Origin: Clostridia bacterium | GTDB taxonomy: Bacteria > Bacillota > Clostridia > Christensenellales > Aristaeellaceae | Length of the DNA stretch: 64,000 bases | Assembly: GCA_017522345.1 (NCBI GenBank) | Contig: JAFWZN010000086.1 | Location: 1 to 64,000, forward strand | Direction: 5' to 3' | Part shown: piece by piece, positions 6,542 to 15,973 of the stretch | Numbering within the stretch: position 1 is the stretch's first letter | Layout: each line of letters starts with the position of its first letter | Notes under the pieces: generated by a model | Databases searched by the model: none | What the model was told of the DNA's origin: nothing | The model's input: only the letters and a program-made list of their open reading frames with translations | Program-made: the position numbers and the translations under genes

Positions 6542-7472
6542 TGTCTGCCTCCGTACTTAAAATGATGCCGGCGATTTTTTCTGCAAGGATTTTTGTATCT
6601 GTCACAGGAAGCCATGCGACGCGCGCATCTTTCTTAAACCAAGTAATCTGCCGCTTGGCGTAGTTGCGCGAGGCGGTTTTCAGGCGCGCAATTGCGTCGC
6701 TCATGGCGATCTCGCCCTTTAAGGCCTCAGCGATTTCCTTATAGCCGATCGCCTGAACGGACGTGCTTTCGCCTTTTTCGATTTCCTTCATAAGCGAAGA
6801 TACTTCGTTTATAAGGCCGTTTTTTACCATGATGTCTACGCGCCGGTTGATTCTGTCGTATAGTTGATCTCTTGGCCAGTCGATTGCAAAAAGACGCGCG
6901 TCGTAGGCGTCTTCAATCAGCGAATCGCGGTACTCCTGCTCTTTTCGGGTCATGCCGGTAAGCTTATTGATTTCGATGGAGCGGATGACGCGCCTGACGT
7001 CTCCGGGCGGGTATTTCTCGGCGGCTTCGGGATCCATTTCTTTAAGCATATTATGAAGAATCCATTCGCCGCCCGACTTTTCGGATATGGCTTTTAGTTC
7101 GTTTCTGAGGTTTTCGTCCGACTTTTCCGAAAAGCGCATGCCGCGCGTGACTGCGTCGATATAAAGCCCCGTACCGCCGCAAAGGATGGGTATTTTGCCA
7201 CGGCTTTTGATGTCCTCAATCGCGCTTTGCGCCGTTTCGCGAAAATGAGAAGCGCTGAAATAGGCGGTCGGAGAGACGATTCCGATCATGTGATGCGGGA
7301 CGGACTGCATTTCCTCCGCAGTTGGCTTGGCGGACAGGATATCCATCCCCTTATAAATCTGCATGGAATCTGCGGAAACGATTTCTCCGCCGACCATTTT
7401 GGCTACCTCAATTGCAAGGCCCGTTTTGCCGGACGCGGTCGGGCCGCAAATGCCGAAAAGAATGCTTTTCAT
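6534..7472 (-). CDS. miaA: tRNA dimethylallyltransferase
   Basis: MiaA transfers a dimethylallyl group to A37 of tRNAs reading UNN codons; MiaB, encoded upstream in the same run, then methylthiolates it. The 312-residue protein has the P-loop GPTASGKT (10-17), the substrate motif SADSMQIYKGMDI, GGTGLYIDAV, and the tRNA-binding C-terminal part ending ..RNYAKRQITWFKKD. The ATG at 7472, after AGGAAAG, starts MKSILFGICG; the open frame extends upstream into mutL but begins with no ribosome binding site. It starts 11 bases after the mutL stop. Confidence 0.96.
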   Translation of the reverse strand: MKSILFGICGPTASGKTGLAIEVAKMVGGEIVSADSMQIYKGMDILSAKPTAEEMQSVPHHMIGIVSPTAYFSASHFRETAQSAIEDIKSRGKIPILCGGTGLYIDAVTRGMRFSEKSDENLRNELKAISEKSGGEWILHNMLKEMDPEAAEKYPPGDVRRVIRSIEINKLTGMTRKEQEYRDSLIEDAYDARLFAIDWPRDQLYDRINRRVDIMVKNGLINEVSSLMKEIEKGESTSVQAIGYKEIAEALKGEIAMSDAIARLKTASRNYAKRQITWFKKDARVAWLPVTDTKILAEKIAGIILSTEADNG

Positions 7473-7483
7473 ATCATACTTTC

Positions 7484-9427
7484 CTACTGAATGCGTTTGA
7501 ACATTTTCTCGATTTCGTTTTTGGTAAGAACCCTGAGCACGGGACGGCCGTGGGGACATGTGGGCGGCGCGCCGGATACGCGCATGGCTTCAAGAAGGGA
7601 TTTGATCTCGCCCTCGGTCAGCGTATCCCCCGCCTTTACGGCGTGCTTGCAGGAAGACTGGATGATCGTGTGCATGCGCTTTTCTTTTTCGGCGGTTTTA
7701 AGCATATCTAAAGACTCGATGATCTCGGTAAACATGATGCGCATGTCGGCCTGCCCCAATATGAAGGGAACCGCGCGCACCTGAATATCGGTTTCGCCGA
7801 AGGGTTCTACCTGATAGCCGGTTTCCTCCAAAAGAGCTTTGGAATCAAGGACGATCTGCGCTTCTCTCCTGGACAGGTGAACCACATAAGGAATCAGAAG
7901 CTGCTGAGCGCCCGTGCCTTCGTCAAGACGCTTTTTGAGATTTTCGAAATTGATACGCTCATGCGCGGCGTGCTGGTCGATCATAATTAGGGCGCCGTTT
8001 GATTCGATCAGAATATATGTCCTGAACAAAACGCCGATTAAGCGGAAGGTATGCTCCTGCTTTTCAAGATGCTTATTTTCAAAATGCGTCTGCTCCGCCC
8101 CTTTTGCGTCAATGGGTGCAATTACGCGCTCAGGCTTGATTTCAGGCGTATTTGAAATAATGGAAGGGGGCGGAACGGGCCTTTGCATTGGGCGCGCAAA
8201 GGGCGTTTCACGAACTTCGTTTATCTTCGCCTCGGGCGTTTTGAAAAGGTTCCTTAACTCGTTTTCGGTATTTTTCGGCGCAAAAACCGGGCGCGGCGCC
8301 GGCGCTTCGACGTCCTTTACAGCCTGCTTTTCCGGCTTGGGCGCGGGCGCGTTTTCTTCCGCTTTTGCAGGAAGAAGGACGCTTTTTACAATATTCTCCT
8401 TCTTTTCAGGTTCTTTCGGTACGGTGAACGCGCCGATCATGGTTTCCTGTATGAAGGCTTTGGACAGAAGCGACTGCGCGGTCAAGCGGAAAGCGGCTTC
8501 GTCGCGGAAGCGGACTTCAAGCTTGCTGGGATGGACGTTGATATCGACGGCTTCGGGCGGCGCGGTAACGGAGAGCACGCACGTCGGGTGCATGCCGACG
8601 GTCACGCGGCCCTTGCACGCGTCTTCAAGCGCGAGAGATAATAAGGGGCAGCGGATCAGTCGTCCGTTGATAAAAAAGCTCTGCTGGGAGCGCGTGGGTT
8701 TCGCCTGATCGCCGATGCCGATCAAACCCTTTAATTTGAACGCGCCCTCAAACGCATCCACTTCACGAAGCGCCTGCGCGTATTCGCGTCCGTATACGGA
8801 CAGGGCCGCCGCGCGAACGTCTCCGTTTCCGAGCGAGGAAAACACAATTTTGCCGTTTGAAATGTATCGAACGGCGACAAGGGGATTTCCAAGCGCTATT
8901 TTGGAAACAACGTCGGTTACAAGCCCTTGTTCGTAGGCGGGCTTTTTCAAAAACTTCTGACGCACGGGGAGGTTAAAGAACAAATCCTTCATCACGATGG
9001 TTGTTCCCTCGGGGCAGCCGGTTTCCGATACGCCTTTGCACTCCCCGCCCTCCATTTCAACCTTTGCGCCGAAATCGGCGTCTTTTTCGCGCGTGGTCAT
9101 GGTGACGCGGGATACCGCAGCGATCGACGGAAGCGCCTCGCCGCGGAAACCAAGGGTTCTTATGTCCCAAAGGCCGTCGGCGTCTTTGAGCTTGCTGGTC
9201 GCGTGATTCTGGAATGCCAGACGCGCTTCTCTGAAGGGAATTCCGCAGCCGTTGTCGGTCACCCGAAGATAGGATATTCCTCCGTCTTTGATTTCGACCG
9301 TGATGGCGCGCGCCCCTGCGTCGATAGAGTTTTCCATAAGCTCCTTGACTACGGAACTTGGACGCTCGACCACTTCTCCGGCGGAGATTTTGCTGATTGT
9401 GTTTGCATCTAATAACCGAATCGCCAT
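7484..9427 (-). CDS. mutL: DNA mismatch repair protein MutL
   Basis: MutL couples mismatch recognition by MutS to excision. The GHKL ATPase motifs are clear in the first 110 residues (ENSIDAGA, DNGCGI, TLGFRGEAL). A Pro- and Ala-rich linker spans about 335-440. The C-terminal dimerisation domain has the endonuclease motif DQHAAHERINFE (from residue 484), SCKHAVKAG (about 592) and CPHGRP (about 624), the metal-site signature of nicking MutLs in bacteria without MutH. Its ATG shares one base with the mutS stop (TGATG), so the pair is translationally coupled. Confidence 0.97.
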   Translation of the reverse strand: MAIRLLDANTISKISAGEVVERPSSVVKELMENSIDAGARAITVEIKDGGISYLRVTDNGCGIPFREARLAFQNHATSKLKDADGLWDIRTLGFRGEALPSIAAVSRVTMTTREKDADFGAKVEMEGGECKGVSETGCPEGTTIVMKDLFFNLPVRQKFLKKPAYEQGLVTDVVSKIALGNPLVAVRYISNGKIVFSSLGNGDVRAAALSVYGREYAQALREVDAFEGAFKLKGLIGIGDQAKPTRSQQSFFINGRLIRCPLLSLALEDACKGRVTVGMHPTCVLSVTAPPEAVDINVHPSKLEVRFRDEAAFRLTAQSLLSKAFIQETMIGAFTVPKEPEKKENIVKSVLLPAKAEENAPAPKPEKQAVKDVEAPAPRPVFAPKNTENELRNLFKTPEAKINEVRETPFARPMQRPVPPPSIISNTPEIKPERVIAPIDAKGAEQTHFENKHLEKQEHTFRLIGVLFRTYILIESNGALIMIDQHAAHERINFENLKKRLDEGTGAQQLLIPYVVHLSRREAQIVLDSKALLEETGYQVEPFGETDIQVRAVPFILGQADMRIMFTEIIESLDMLKTAEKEKRMHTIIQSSCKHAVKAGDTLTEGEIKSLLEAMRVSGAPPTCPHGRPVLRVLTKNEIEKMFKRIQ

Positions 9428-12012
9428 CAGATCCTCCGTGCTTCCTCCGAAAGACGGTAAAGCGCATTGAGCGCGTCAATCGGCGACATGCTCATTACGT
9501 CCATGTTTCGGATTTCTTCCACAAGTTCCATAGGTTTATAGTCGGTCAGGGCAACCTGCCGATTACCGGCGTTTTTGCGCTTGTCAAGAATGGTTTTGCC
9601 CATGGAGCCCTTTTCGTTATCGTCCACTTCAAGGCGGGCCATAATCTGGCGGGCACGCGCAATTACGCCGTTTGGAAGCCCCGCAAGCTTTGCGACAGCT
9701 ACGCCGTAGCTTCGGTCCTCTCCGCCGGGAACGACTTTTCTTAAAAAGATTACGTCCTCGCCCTGCTCTTTGGCGGTAACTCTGTAATTGACAACGCCCG
9801 GCAGCTGTCCTTCGAGAACGGACAATTCGTGATAATGCGTGGCGAACAGCGTTCTTGCCATGCATTTTTCGCTTGCAATATGCTCAACTGCCGCCCACGC
9901 AATGGAAAGGCCGTCGAAGGTGCCGGTTCCGCGTCCGACTTCGTCGAGGATTACGAGGCTGTTTTTGGTTGCGTATTTGAGGATCACGGCCATCTCGTTC
10001 ATTTCGACCATGAACGTGGACTGACCGCCGTACAAATCGTCCGACGCGCCGATTCTTGTGAAAATTCGGTCGGTCAAGGACACGTTGGCTTCGTCCGCGG
10101 GAACGAAGGAGCCGATGTGCGCCATGAGAACGATTAAGGCAACCTGACGCATATAGGTGGATTTACCGGCCATATTGGGGCCGGTTATGATCATGACGCG
10201 GCCGGATTCGGAAAGACACGTATCGTTGGGTACAAATTTCTCATGCCCGATGGATTCCTCGACCACGGGATGTCTTCCCTCTTTGATGTCGTATACGCCG
10301 TCCAAATTGATCTGAGGGCGCACGTAGTTATTGTAGGCGGCAGTTTTCGCCAGTGAGCAAAGCGCGTCCAGCGTTTTAAGCGCGTTTGCCGTCTGGCTTA
10401 AGCGGTGAATGACGCCCTTTAAGGTTTCGCGGAGGGTGACAAACATGTCGTATTCCATTCGGATTGCATTTTCGTCCGCGCCAAGAATGGTGGTTTCAAG
10501 GGCTTTTAATTCGTCCGTTATGAATCTTTCGCAGTTTGCGAGCGTCTGCTTTCTGATATACCGATACGGCACCATGTCGTAGAAGGATTTGGTGACTTCG
10601 ATATAATAGCCGAATATGCGGTTGTATCCGATTTTCAGGTTCTTGATGCCGGTCGCCTCGCGCTCGGTGGCTTCAAGATCGTTCAGCCACTTCTTTCCGT
10701 CCTTGGAGGCAAGGCGGAGCTCGTCAAGCTCGTCCAAATAGCCGTCTTTGAAGATTCCGCCCTCTTTGATGGCGAGGGGAGCGTCTTCGTCGATGGCGCG
10801 GGTCATCTCGTCTGCAATTTCGCTAAGAGGATCAAGCGCGTCGTGAAGCTCGCCGAGAAGGCCGGATTCGGTATTCAAAAGCTGTTTTATGCCCGGAACG
10901 GCGTTTAAGGATTTGGAAAGCGCCAGACAATCGTGCGGATTTACGCTTTCGTAGGCGATTTTACTTAAAAGGCGTTCAACGTCGTATACATGGCTCAATC
11001 TTTCGCGCAGCTCGTCTAAAAGCATTGGGTTGTTTACGAGCGCTTCCACCGCGCCCAAGCGCAGCTCAATTTCACTTTTTATGATCAAGGGACGCTCAAT
11101 CCAGCTTCTGAGCATTCTTCCGCCCATTGCGGTTACGGTTTTGTCGAGTACAGACAAAAGAGAACCCCTTCTGGACTGTCCGCGCACGGTCTGCGTGAGC
11201 TCCAGGTTTGCGCTTGCGCAGCGATCCAGCGCCATATAGCGCGTGGAATCGTAGGGCGTTAAGTACAAAATGTGCTTCAGCGCGTTTTTCTGGGTATTTG
11301 AGAGATATTCGATGAGCGCGCCGGCGGCAGCCTGCGCGAGCTTCCCGGAATGGTCGTTTTTGATCGCTGTATCGCCGAAGTGGAACCTAAGCGTTTCTTT
11401 TGCGTGGTTATATTCGAACGAATCCTCCCCTACTTCAGACAGAGCAAACTGGGGATTTCTGTAATATGCCGAAAGCTCCTCTTTGCTGTAGGTGATAATT
11501 TCGCTCGGCGCAATTCTTGAGATCTCTTCAAACAGGCGCAAACGCGCATGCGGAAATTCGTATAAGCAGAATTCGCCGGTCGAAACATCCGAAAACGCAA
11601 CGCCCGCTTTGTCCTTATGAATCAAAACGGACAAAATATAGTTGGGCTTTTTATCCTCCAGCATGTTGTTTTCAATAACCGTGCCGGGGGTGACGATGCG
11701 CGTGACCGCGCGTTCTACCAGACCCTTTGAGAGCGCGGGATCGGTCATCTGTTCGCAGATGGCGACCTTATAGCCTTTTTCGATCAGGCGCGCAACATAC
11801 GTATCCGACGAATGATGCGGAACGCCGCACATCGGCGCGCGCTCGGATAGACCGCAGTCGCGGCCGGTTAAGGTCAGCTCCAGCTCTCTTGATACCAAAA
11901 TGGCGTCGTCAAAGAACATCTCGTAGAAATCTCCGAGACGGAAGAACAAAATACAATCCTTGTTCTCTTCCTTGATGGTGAGATATTGCTGCATCATCTG
12001 AGAAAGCGCCAT
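9427..12012 (-). CDS. mutS: DNA mismatch repair protein MutS
   Basis: MutS recognises base mismatches and small loops. The 861 residues are full length: mismatch-binding domain with the Phe-x-Glu signature in GDFYEMFFDDA near residue 28, connector, clamp and lever domains, then the ABC-type ATPase with Walker A GPNMAGKST (about 610), Walker B/signature in LVILDEVGRGT, and a C-terminal helix-turn-helix dimerisation region ending SPIDALNALYRLSEEA. GGAGAT precedes the ATG. Confidence 0.98.
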   Translation of the reverse strand: MALSQMMQQYLTIKEENKDCILFFRLGDFYEMFFDDAILVSRELELTLTGRDCGLSERAPMCGVPHHSSDTYVARLIEKGYKVAICEQMTDPALSKGLVERAVTRIVTPGTVIENNMLEDKKPNYILSVLIHKDKAGVAFSDVSTGEFCLYEFPHARLRLFEEISRIAPSEIITYSKEELSAYYRNPQFALSEVGEDSFEYNHAKETLRFHFGDTAIKNDHSGKLAQAAAGALIEYLSNTQKNALKHILYLTPYDSTRYMALDRCASANLELTQTVRGQSRRGSLLSVLDKTVTAMGGRMLRSWIERPLIIKSEIELRLGAVEALVNNPMLLDELRERLSHVYDVERLLSKIAYESVNPHDCLALSKSLNAVPGIKQLLNTESGLLGELHDALDPLSEIADEMTRAIDEDAPLAIKEGGIFKDGYLDELDELRLASKDGKKWLNDLEATEREATGIKNLKIGYNRIFGYYIEVTKSFYDMVPYRYIRKQTLANCERFITDELKALETTILGADENAIRMEYDMFVTLRETLKGVIHRLSQTANALKTLDALCSLAKTAAYNNYVRPQINLDGVYDIKEGRHPVVEESIGHEKFVPNDTCLSESGRVMIITGPNMAGKSTYMRQVALIVLMAHIGSFVPADEANVSLTDRIFTRIGASDDLYGGQSTFMVEMNEMAVILKYATKNSLVILDEVGRGTGTFDGLSIAWAAVEHIASEKCMARTLFATHYHELSVLEGQLPGVVNYRVTAKEQGEDVIFLRKVVPGGEDRSYGVAVAKLAGLPNGVIARARQIMARLEVDDNEKGSMGKTILDKRKNAGNRQVALTDYKPMELVEEIRNMDVMSMSPIDALNALYRLSEEARRI

Positions 12013-12036
12013 TTGTATATCTCCTTAAAAGTGTTC

Positions 12037-12444
12037 TTAGTTTACGTTTCCGCAGCCGCCGCAGGTTTCGCAGGAGCCGGAGCAGCCGCCCTCGGGCGCG
12101 TCCATCTCGCCGGTCACGATGAAGCGCAGAACGGAATTGACCTGATTGATGAGATTGGCAAAGCCCTCGCGCGCATCGTTTAAGGCCTTAATGTCGTCGA
12201 TTAGGTTCATGCGCTCCTGAAGGGAACTCATCTGATCGGAAAGCTCCTTGACCTTGGCCCAGTCCTTTTCGCCCATGGCCATCATTTTATCCATTTCGCC
12301 CTTGGCTTCCAGATACTTGCCCATGGTTTCGGCGGCTTCCGTGTTTTTCATGGCTTTTTCTTCGGCTTCCTTAACGAGGGCGAACTCTTCGCTTTTTAAA
12401 ATGGCCTCGCCAAGCTCTCTGGTTTTTAAAAATACTTCGTTCAT
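12037..12444 (-). CDS. YlbF/YmcA family protein with C-terminal Cys cluster
   Basis: A 135-residue, largely helical protein of the Com_YlbF (DUF964) family. It lies between miaB and mutS, where Bacillus subtilis carries ymcA (ricA), part of the RicA-RicF-RicT complex that promotes RNase Y-dependent mRNA processing. The C-terminus has four cysteines, C121-x3-C125-x2-C128-x2-C131, in a Gly-rich tail; the Ric complex binds Fe-S clusters through cysteines, so the tail may be a cluster site. TAAGGAG precedes the ATG. It is a RicA-like protein by position and family, not proven orthologous. Confidence 0.85.
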   Translation of the reverse strand: MNEVFLKTRELGEAILKSEEFALVKEAEEKAMKNTEAAETMGKYLEAKGEMDKMMAMGEKDWAKVKELSDQMSSLQERMNLIDDIKALNDAREGFANLINQVNSVLRFIVTGEMDAPEGGCSGSCETCGGCGNVN

Positions 12445-12455
12445 GAATGATCTCC

Positions 12456-13844
12456 TTATTTTACGATTTCTCCGCGCAGAGTGTTTTTGCCTGCGGAGGT
12501 GATTAAGACGTTCACGGTTCGGCCGATCAAATCCTTGGGACCGTCGAAATTGACCATGTGCGCGCGCGGCGTTTTTCCGCCGATTTTGCTCTCGTCGCGG
12601 GCGGATACGCTGTCAACCAAGACGGGCAGGGTTTTTCCCACCTGCTCTAAAAGAATTTCGGACGTGATCGACTGCTGAAGGTCAATCAGGCGCTGAATGC
12701 GCTCGGTCTTTTCCTCGATTGTCACAGGATCGGGAAGCTTTGCAGCCTTTGTACCGGCTCTGGGCGAATAGATAAAGGTGTAGGCGGCGTCATAGCGAAC
12801 CAGCTTTGCCAGCGAAAGCGTGTCTTCAAACTGGGCATTTGTTTCGCCAGGGAAGCCCACGATGATATCGGTTGTGAGGCCGATATCGGGACGCGCTTTT
12901 CTTAAGCGGCTGACCAGATCGAGATATTTTTCCCTTGAATAGATGCGGTTCATGCGCGAAAGAATTTCGTCGTTTCCGGCCTGTACGGGCAGATGCAGAT
13001 GCGGCATCAGATGCTTAAGCGACGCATAGGCGTGAATCAGCTCGTCCGACAAATCCTTCGGGTGCGAGGTCATAAAGCGGATGCGTTCAATGCCCATCTG
13101 ATCGATTTTGCATAAGAGATTGGCAAAATTCGCGCCGCCGCCCATGTAGGAATTGACGTTCTGCCCAAGAAGCGTAATCTCCTTAACGCCCGCATCCTGA
13201 AGGCGCTTGATTTCATCAAGAATATCCTCTTCCGTTCGGGAACGCTCGCGGCCGCGGACATAAGGCACAATGCAGTAGGAGCAGAAATTGTTGCAGCCGT
13301 ACATGATGTTGACAAACGCGGAAAAATTGGAATTGCGAACGGCGGGCAGACCTTCAACGACCATGCCGTCGATATTAAGAACTTCAAACGTCTGTCTTTC
13401 CTCGGTGAGCACGGTATGCACAAATTCGGGAACCTTGTAGGAATTGTGCGTGCCCATGATAAAGTCAATGAACGGATACTGCTTAATCAGCGTTTCCGCC
13501 ATCCCCTCTTCCTGCATCATGCAGCCGCCGACGGCAATGATGAGGTGAGGCTTGATCTTTTTAAGCTCTTTAAGCCAAATGACGTTTCCAAGCGCCTTGT
13601 TTTCGGCGTTTTCGCGCACGCAGCAGGTGTTATACAGAATCAGATCTGCGTCCTCGCGTGTTTCAGCTTTCAAAAAGCCCATTCTTTCAAAAAGTCCGGC
13701 CAAGGATTCGCTGTCGCGCACGTTCATCTGGCAGCCGAGGGTTACGATGTGATATTTTCGTCCCGCGGGGAGGATTTGACGAACCTGATCCGCAATCTCA
13801 AGCTGGCGGCTGATTTCGCTTGCGGGTACTTTTTCATTCTTCAT
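12456..13844 (-). CDS. miaB: tRNA-2-methylthio-N6-dimethylallyladenosine synthase
   Basis: MiaB is a radical SAM methylthiotransferase that adds a methylthio group at C2 of the modified A37 made by MiaA. The 462 residues carry the N-terminal UPF0004 domain with three auxiliary-cluster cysteines (LGCQM C38, NTCCV C74, GGCMM C108), the radical SAM motif CNNFCSYC (C184, C188, C191) and a C-terminal TRAM domain for tRNA binding. The start is preceded by CCGGAGA and lies within a few bases of the rng stop. Confidence 0.96.
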   Translation of the reverse strand: MKNEKVPASEISRQLEIADQVRQILPAGRKYHIVTLGCQMNVRDSESLAGLFERMGFLKAETREDADLILYNTCCVRENAENKALGNVIWLKELKKIKPHLIIAVGGCMMQEEGMAETLIKQYPFIDFIMGTHNSYKVPEFVHTVLTEERQTFEVLNIDGMVVEGLPAVRNSNFSAFVNIMYGCNNFCSYCIVPYVRGRERSRTEEDILDEIKRLQDAGVKEITLLGQNVNSYMGGGANFANLLCKIDQMGIERIRFMTSHPKDLSDELIHAYASLKHLMPHLHLPVQAGNDEILSRMNRIYSREKYLDLVSRLRKARPDIGLTTDIIVGFPGETNAQFEDTLSLAKLVRYDAAYTFIYSPRAGTKAAKLPDPVTIEEKTERIQRLIDLQQSITSEILLEQVGKTLPVLVDSVSARDESKIGGKTPRAHMVNFDGPKDLIGRTVNVLITSAGKNTLRGEIVK

Positions 13845-13848
13845 AGCT

Positions 13849-15300
13849 CTATTCTCCGGTGATTTCTCGGGATTTCGGGGGAAGCTGATTTAAATGCGCA
13901 TCCTCGATCAAAAATTCATGGCCTGCAATCTTATCGTCAACTGTGATGTATGCGCGGCCTGAAAGAGGCGGATGCATGGATAAAACGGCTTCATTCACGC
14001 GATGGCTTGCGCGGACAAGAAGCGGTCTTTCGGGCGCGAAAGAAAACTTTCTTTCAAGCGCGGAGAAAATGTCAAACGCCACGGATGCGGGACTTGTAAT
14101 CCTGCCCTCGCCCTGACACAAGGGGCACGGCGCTTTTAAATTTGTTTCAATCGGCTCGCGTTTTTTCTTTCTCGTCATTTCGACAAGACCCAGCGCGGTC
14201 AGTCCGTGAACGGTTGTGTGCGTTTTGTCTTTTTTTAAATATTCTCGAAGCGCTTTTACAAGCTCGTCCTTCTGTTCGCGCTTTTCCATGTCGATAAAAT
14301 CAATCACGATGATGCCGCCGATATCTCTTAGGCGAAGCTGCCTTGCGATTTCCTTGGCGGCTTCAAGGTTCAGCTTGAAAACGGTCTCGGACAGCGACGT
14401 TTTGCCGGTGAATTTCCCGGTGTTTACGTCGATAACCGTGAGCGCTTCGGTTTTATCAAAGATCAGAAAACCGCCGCTTTTGAGCCAGACGCGCCTTGAA
14501 AGCGCCTCCTCCAGCTGCTTTTTTACGGAATACACGCTGAAAAGCGGAATTTCGCCCGTGTACGCGTAAATCCTTGAAACGGCGTCGGGCGCAAACATAT
14601 GGGCGCTTTCACAGGCGGAATCGTAAGCGTCTTTTCCCTCTATCAGAATTTCTTCCGTTTCGCTTGTGACAAGATCGCGGATGGTTCTAAAGACTGCGTC
14701 GTGGTCTTTATAGACGCAGGCGGGCGCTTTTACGTGAAGCATGCGCTTTTCAAGAGCTTTATAGAGGGAAAGAAGCGACCCAATGTCCCCTTCGATTTCT
14801 TCCTCAGAAGCGTTTTCAGCGTTGGTTCGAACGATCAGCCCCATGTTTTCGGGAACGAGCGATTTTGCGATTCTCATAAGGCGAGTTCGCTCTTTTTCAT
14901 CCTCGATGCGCTTTGAAACGCCGACGCCTGAGGAATTTGGCATAAGCACCGTCATGCGGCCGGGAAGCGACAGCATACACGATATGCGAACGCCCTTTTC
15001 TCCGCCCGGAAGCTTTGTGATCTGTACGGGAATCTCCTCGCCGATTTTAAGGGGCTTGGGAAGCTTTTTCTTATCCTCCGGCAGATCATCAAAGTGCAAA
15101 AAGGCGTTTTTGTCAAGACCGATATTCACAAACGCAGCCTGCATGCCTTGGGCGATGTTTTCAACGCGCCCTACATAAATGTTTCCCGTAAGCGCGTCGC
15201 CATCATACGGCTCAAAATAGATTTCGGAAAGTATTCCATCCTCAATCACTGCGACGCGCGTGTCCATCGGCCTTTGTTCCACAAGGATTTTGTTTGCCAT
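13849..15300 (-). CDS. rng: Ribonuclease E/G family, RNase G-like
   Basis: A 483-residue endoribonuclease that cuts single-stranded A/U-rich RNA. An S1 domain is interleaved at about 35-110; the DNase I-like catalytic part has the two metal-binding aspartates in VIDVNTGKFTG (Asp 291) and VIDFIDME (Asp 334). The zinc-link motif CPLCQGEG follows at about 392. It lacks the long C-terminal scaffold of RNase E, so it is RNase G size. The ATG at 15300 is preceded by GGAG one base after the DUF2344 stop; a longer open frame lacks support. Many Clostridia carry rng next to the radical SAM/DUF2344 pair, as here. Confidence 0.94.
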   Translation of the reverse strand: MANKILVEQRPMDTRVAVIEDGILSEIYFEPYDGDALTGNIYVGRVENIAQGMQAAFVNIGLDKNAFLHFDDLPEDKKKLPKPLKIGEEIPVQITKLPGGEKGVRISCMLSLPGRMTVLMPNSSGVGVSKRIEDEKERTRLMRIAKSLVPENMGLIVRTNAENASEEEIEGDIGSLLSLYKALEKRMLHVKAPACVYKDHDAVFRTIRDLVTSETEEILIEGKDAYDSACESAHMFAPDAVSRIYAYTGEIPLFSVYSVKKQLEEALSRRVWLKSGGFLIFDKTEALTVIDVNTGKFTGKTSLSETVFKLNLEAAKEIARQLRLRDIGGIIVIDFIDMEKREQKDELVKALREYLKKDKTHTTVHGLTALGLVEMTRKKKREPIETNLKAPCPLCQGEGRITSPASVAFDIFSALERKFSFAPERPLLVRASHRVNEAVLSMHPPLSGRAYITVDDKIAGHEFLIEDAHLNQLPPKSREITGE

Positions 15301-15301
15301 T

Positions 15302-15973
15302 TTATAACTCCATAAGCGGCGTCTCGCGCCCGGACTTGGCAAGACCGATTAGTTTTACGCGTTTAATCTCGGCGCGCGGCGTTTCGATGCCCGCCATTTC
15401 CGAAAGCGTTTTTAAAAGAAGATCGGGCTTTAAGGTATCGGCTTCCGTCAGCATGAGTCGGGTTTTTAAAAGATTCTCCTGAGAAGACATATATACGCAT
15501 AAGGGGCGGATATTGATTTCTCGCTCGCTTGACTTGGTCTTTCGGATGGCCATTACGGTATCGGAAAGCAAAAATTCCCTCGCCGCATCCATGATTTTGT
15601 CGGCGTTTTCGAAGATTTTGATTTCGTAGTCCGACATTTTGACCAGCGCCATCATGGAAGCGTGGCGGTCGTCCACGAATTTTACGTCGTATACGTAAAG
15701 CTCTTCGGGAAGCGCCGAACGCATTTCCTTCAAAGCGAATTCCTTGGTGACAGGTTTGTCCAGCTTTACATCAAGAATTTCATACTCGCTGATCCAGCCC
15801 ATGGCAAGCGCGGAGGCAAAGCTCATGACGGGATGCGGGTTGAAGCCCTGAGAAAATGCAATGGGCAGCTCGGTTCGGCTGAAGGCCCTTTGCATATACC
15901 TTTGAAGGTCCAGATGGGATACGAATCTCAGCCTGCCGATTTTTCCAAATCTGAAAATCGCTCTCACTGACAT
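15302..15973 (-). CDS. DUF2344 (TIGR03936) radical SAM-associated protein
   Basis: A 223-residue protein of the DUF2344 family, which accompanies, and in some species is fused to, the TIGR03960 radical SAM protein encoded just upstream. Recognised by its N-terminal pattern (RFGKIGRLRFVSHLDLQRY and FSQGFNPHP). The biochemical role is not known; association with radical SAM proteins suggests RNA or cofactor modification. The ATG at 15973 overlaps the upstream gene by 10 bases and sits only three bases after GGAGG; the GTG two codons later has better spacing and could be the real start. Confidence 0.88.
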   Translation of the reverse strand: MSVRAIFRFGKIGRLRFVSHLDLQRYMQRAFSRTELPIAFSQGFNPHPVMSFASALAMGWISEYEILDVKLDKPVTKEFALKEMRSALPEELYVYDVKFVDDRHASMMALVKMSDYEIKIFENADKIMDAAREFLLSDTVMAIRKTKSSEREINIRPLCVYMSSQENLLKTRLMLTEADTLKPDLLLKTLSEMAGIETPRAEIKRVKLIGLAKSGRETPLMEL

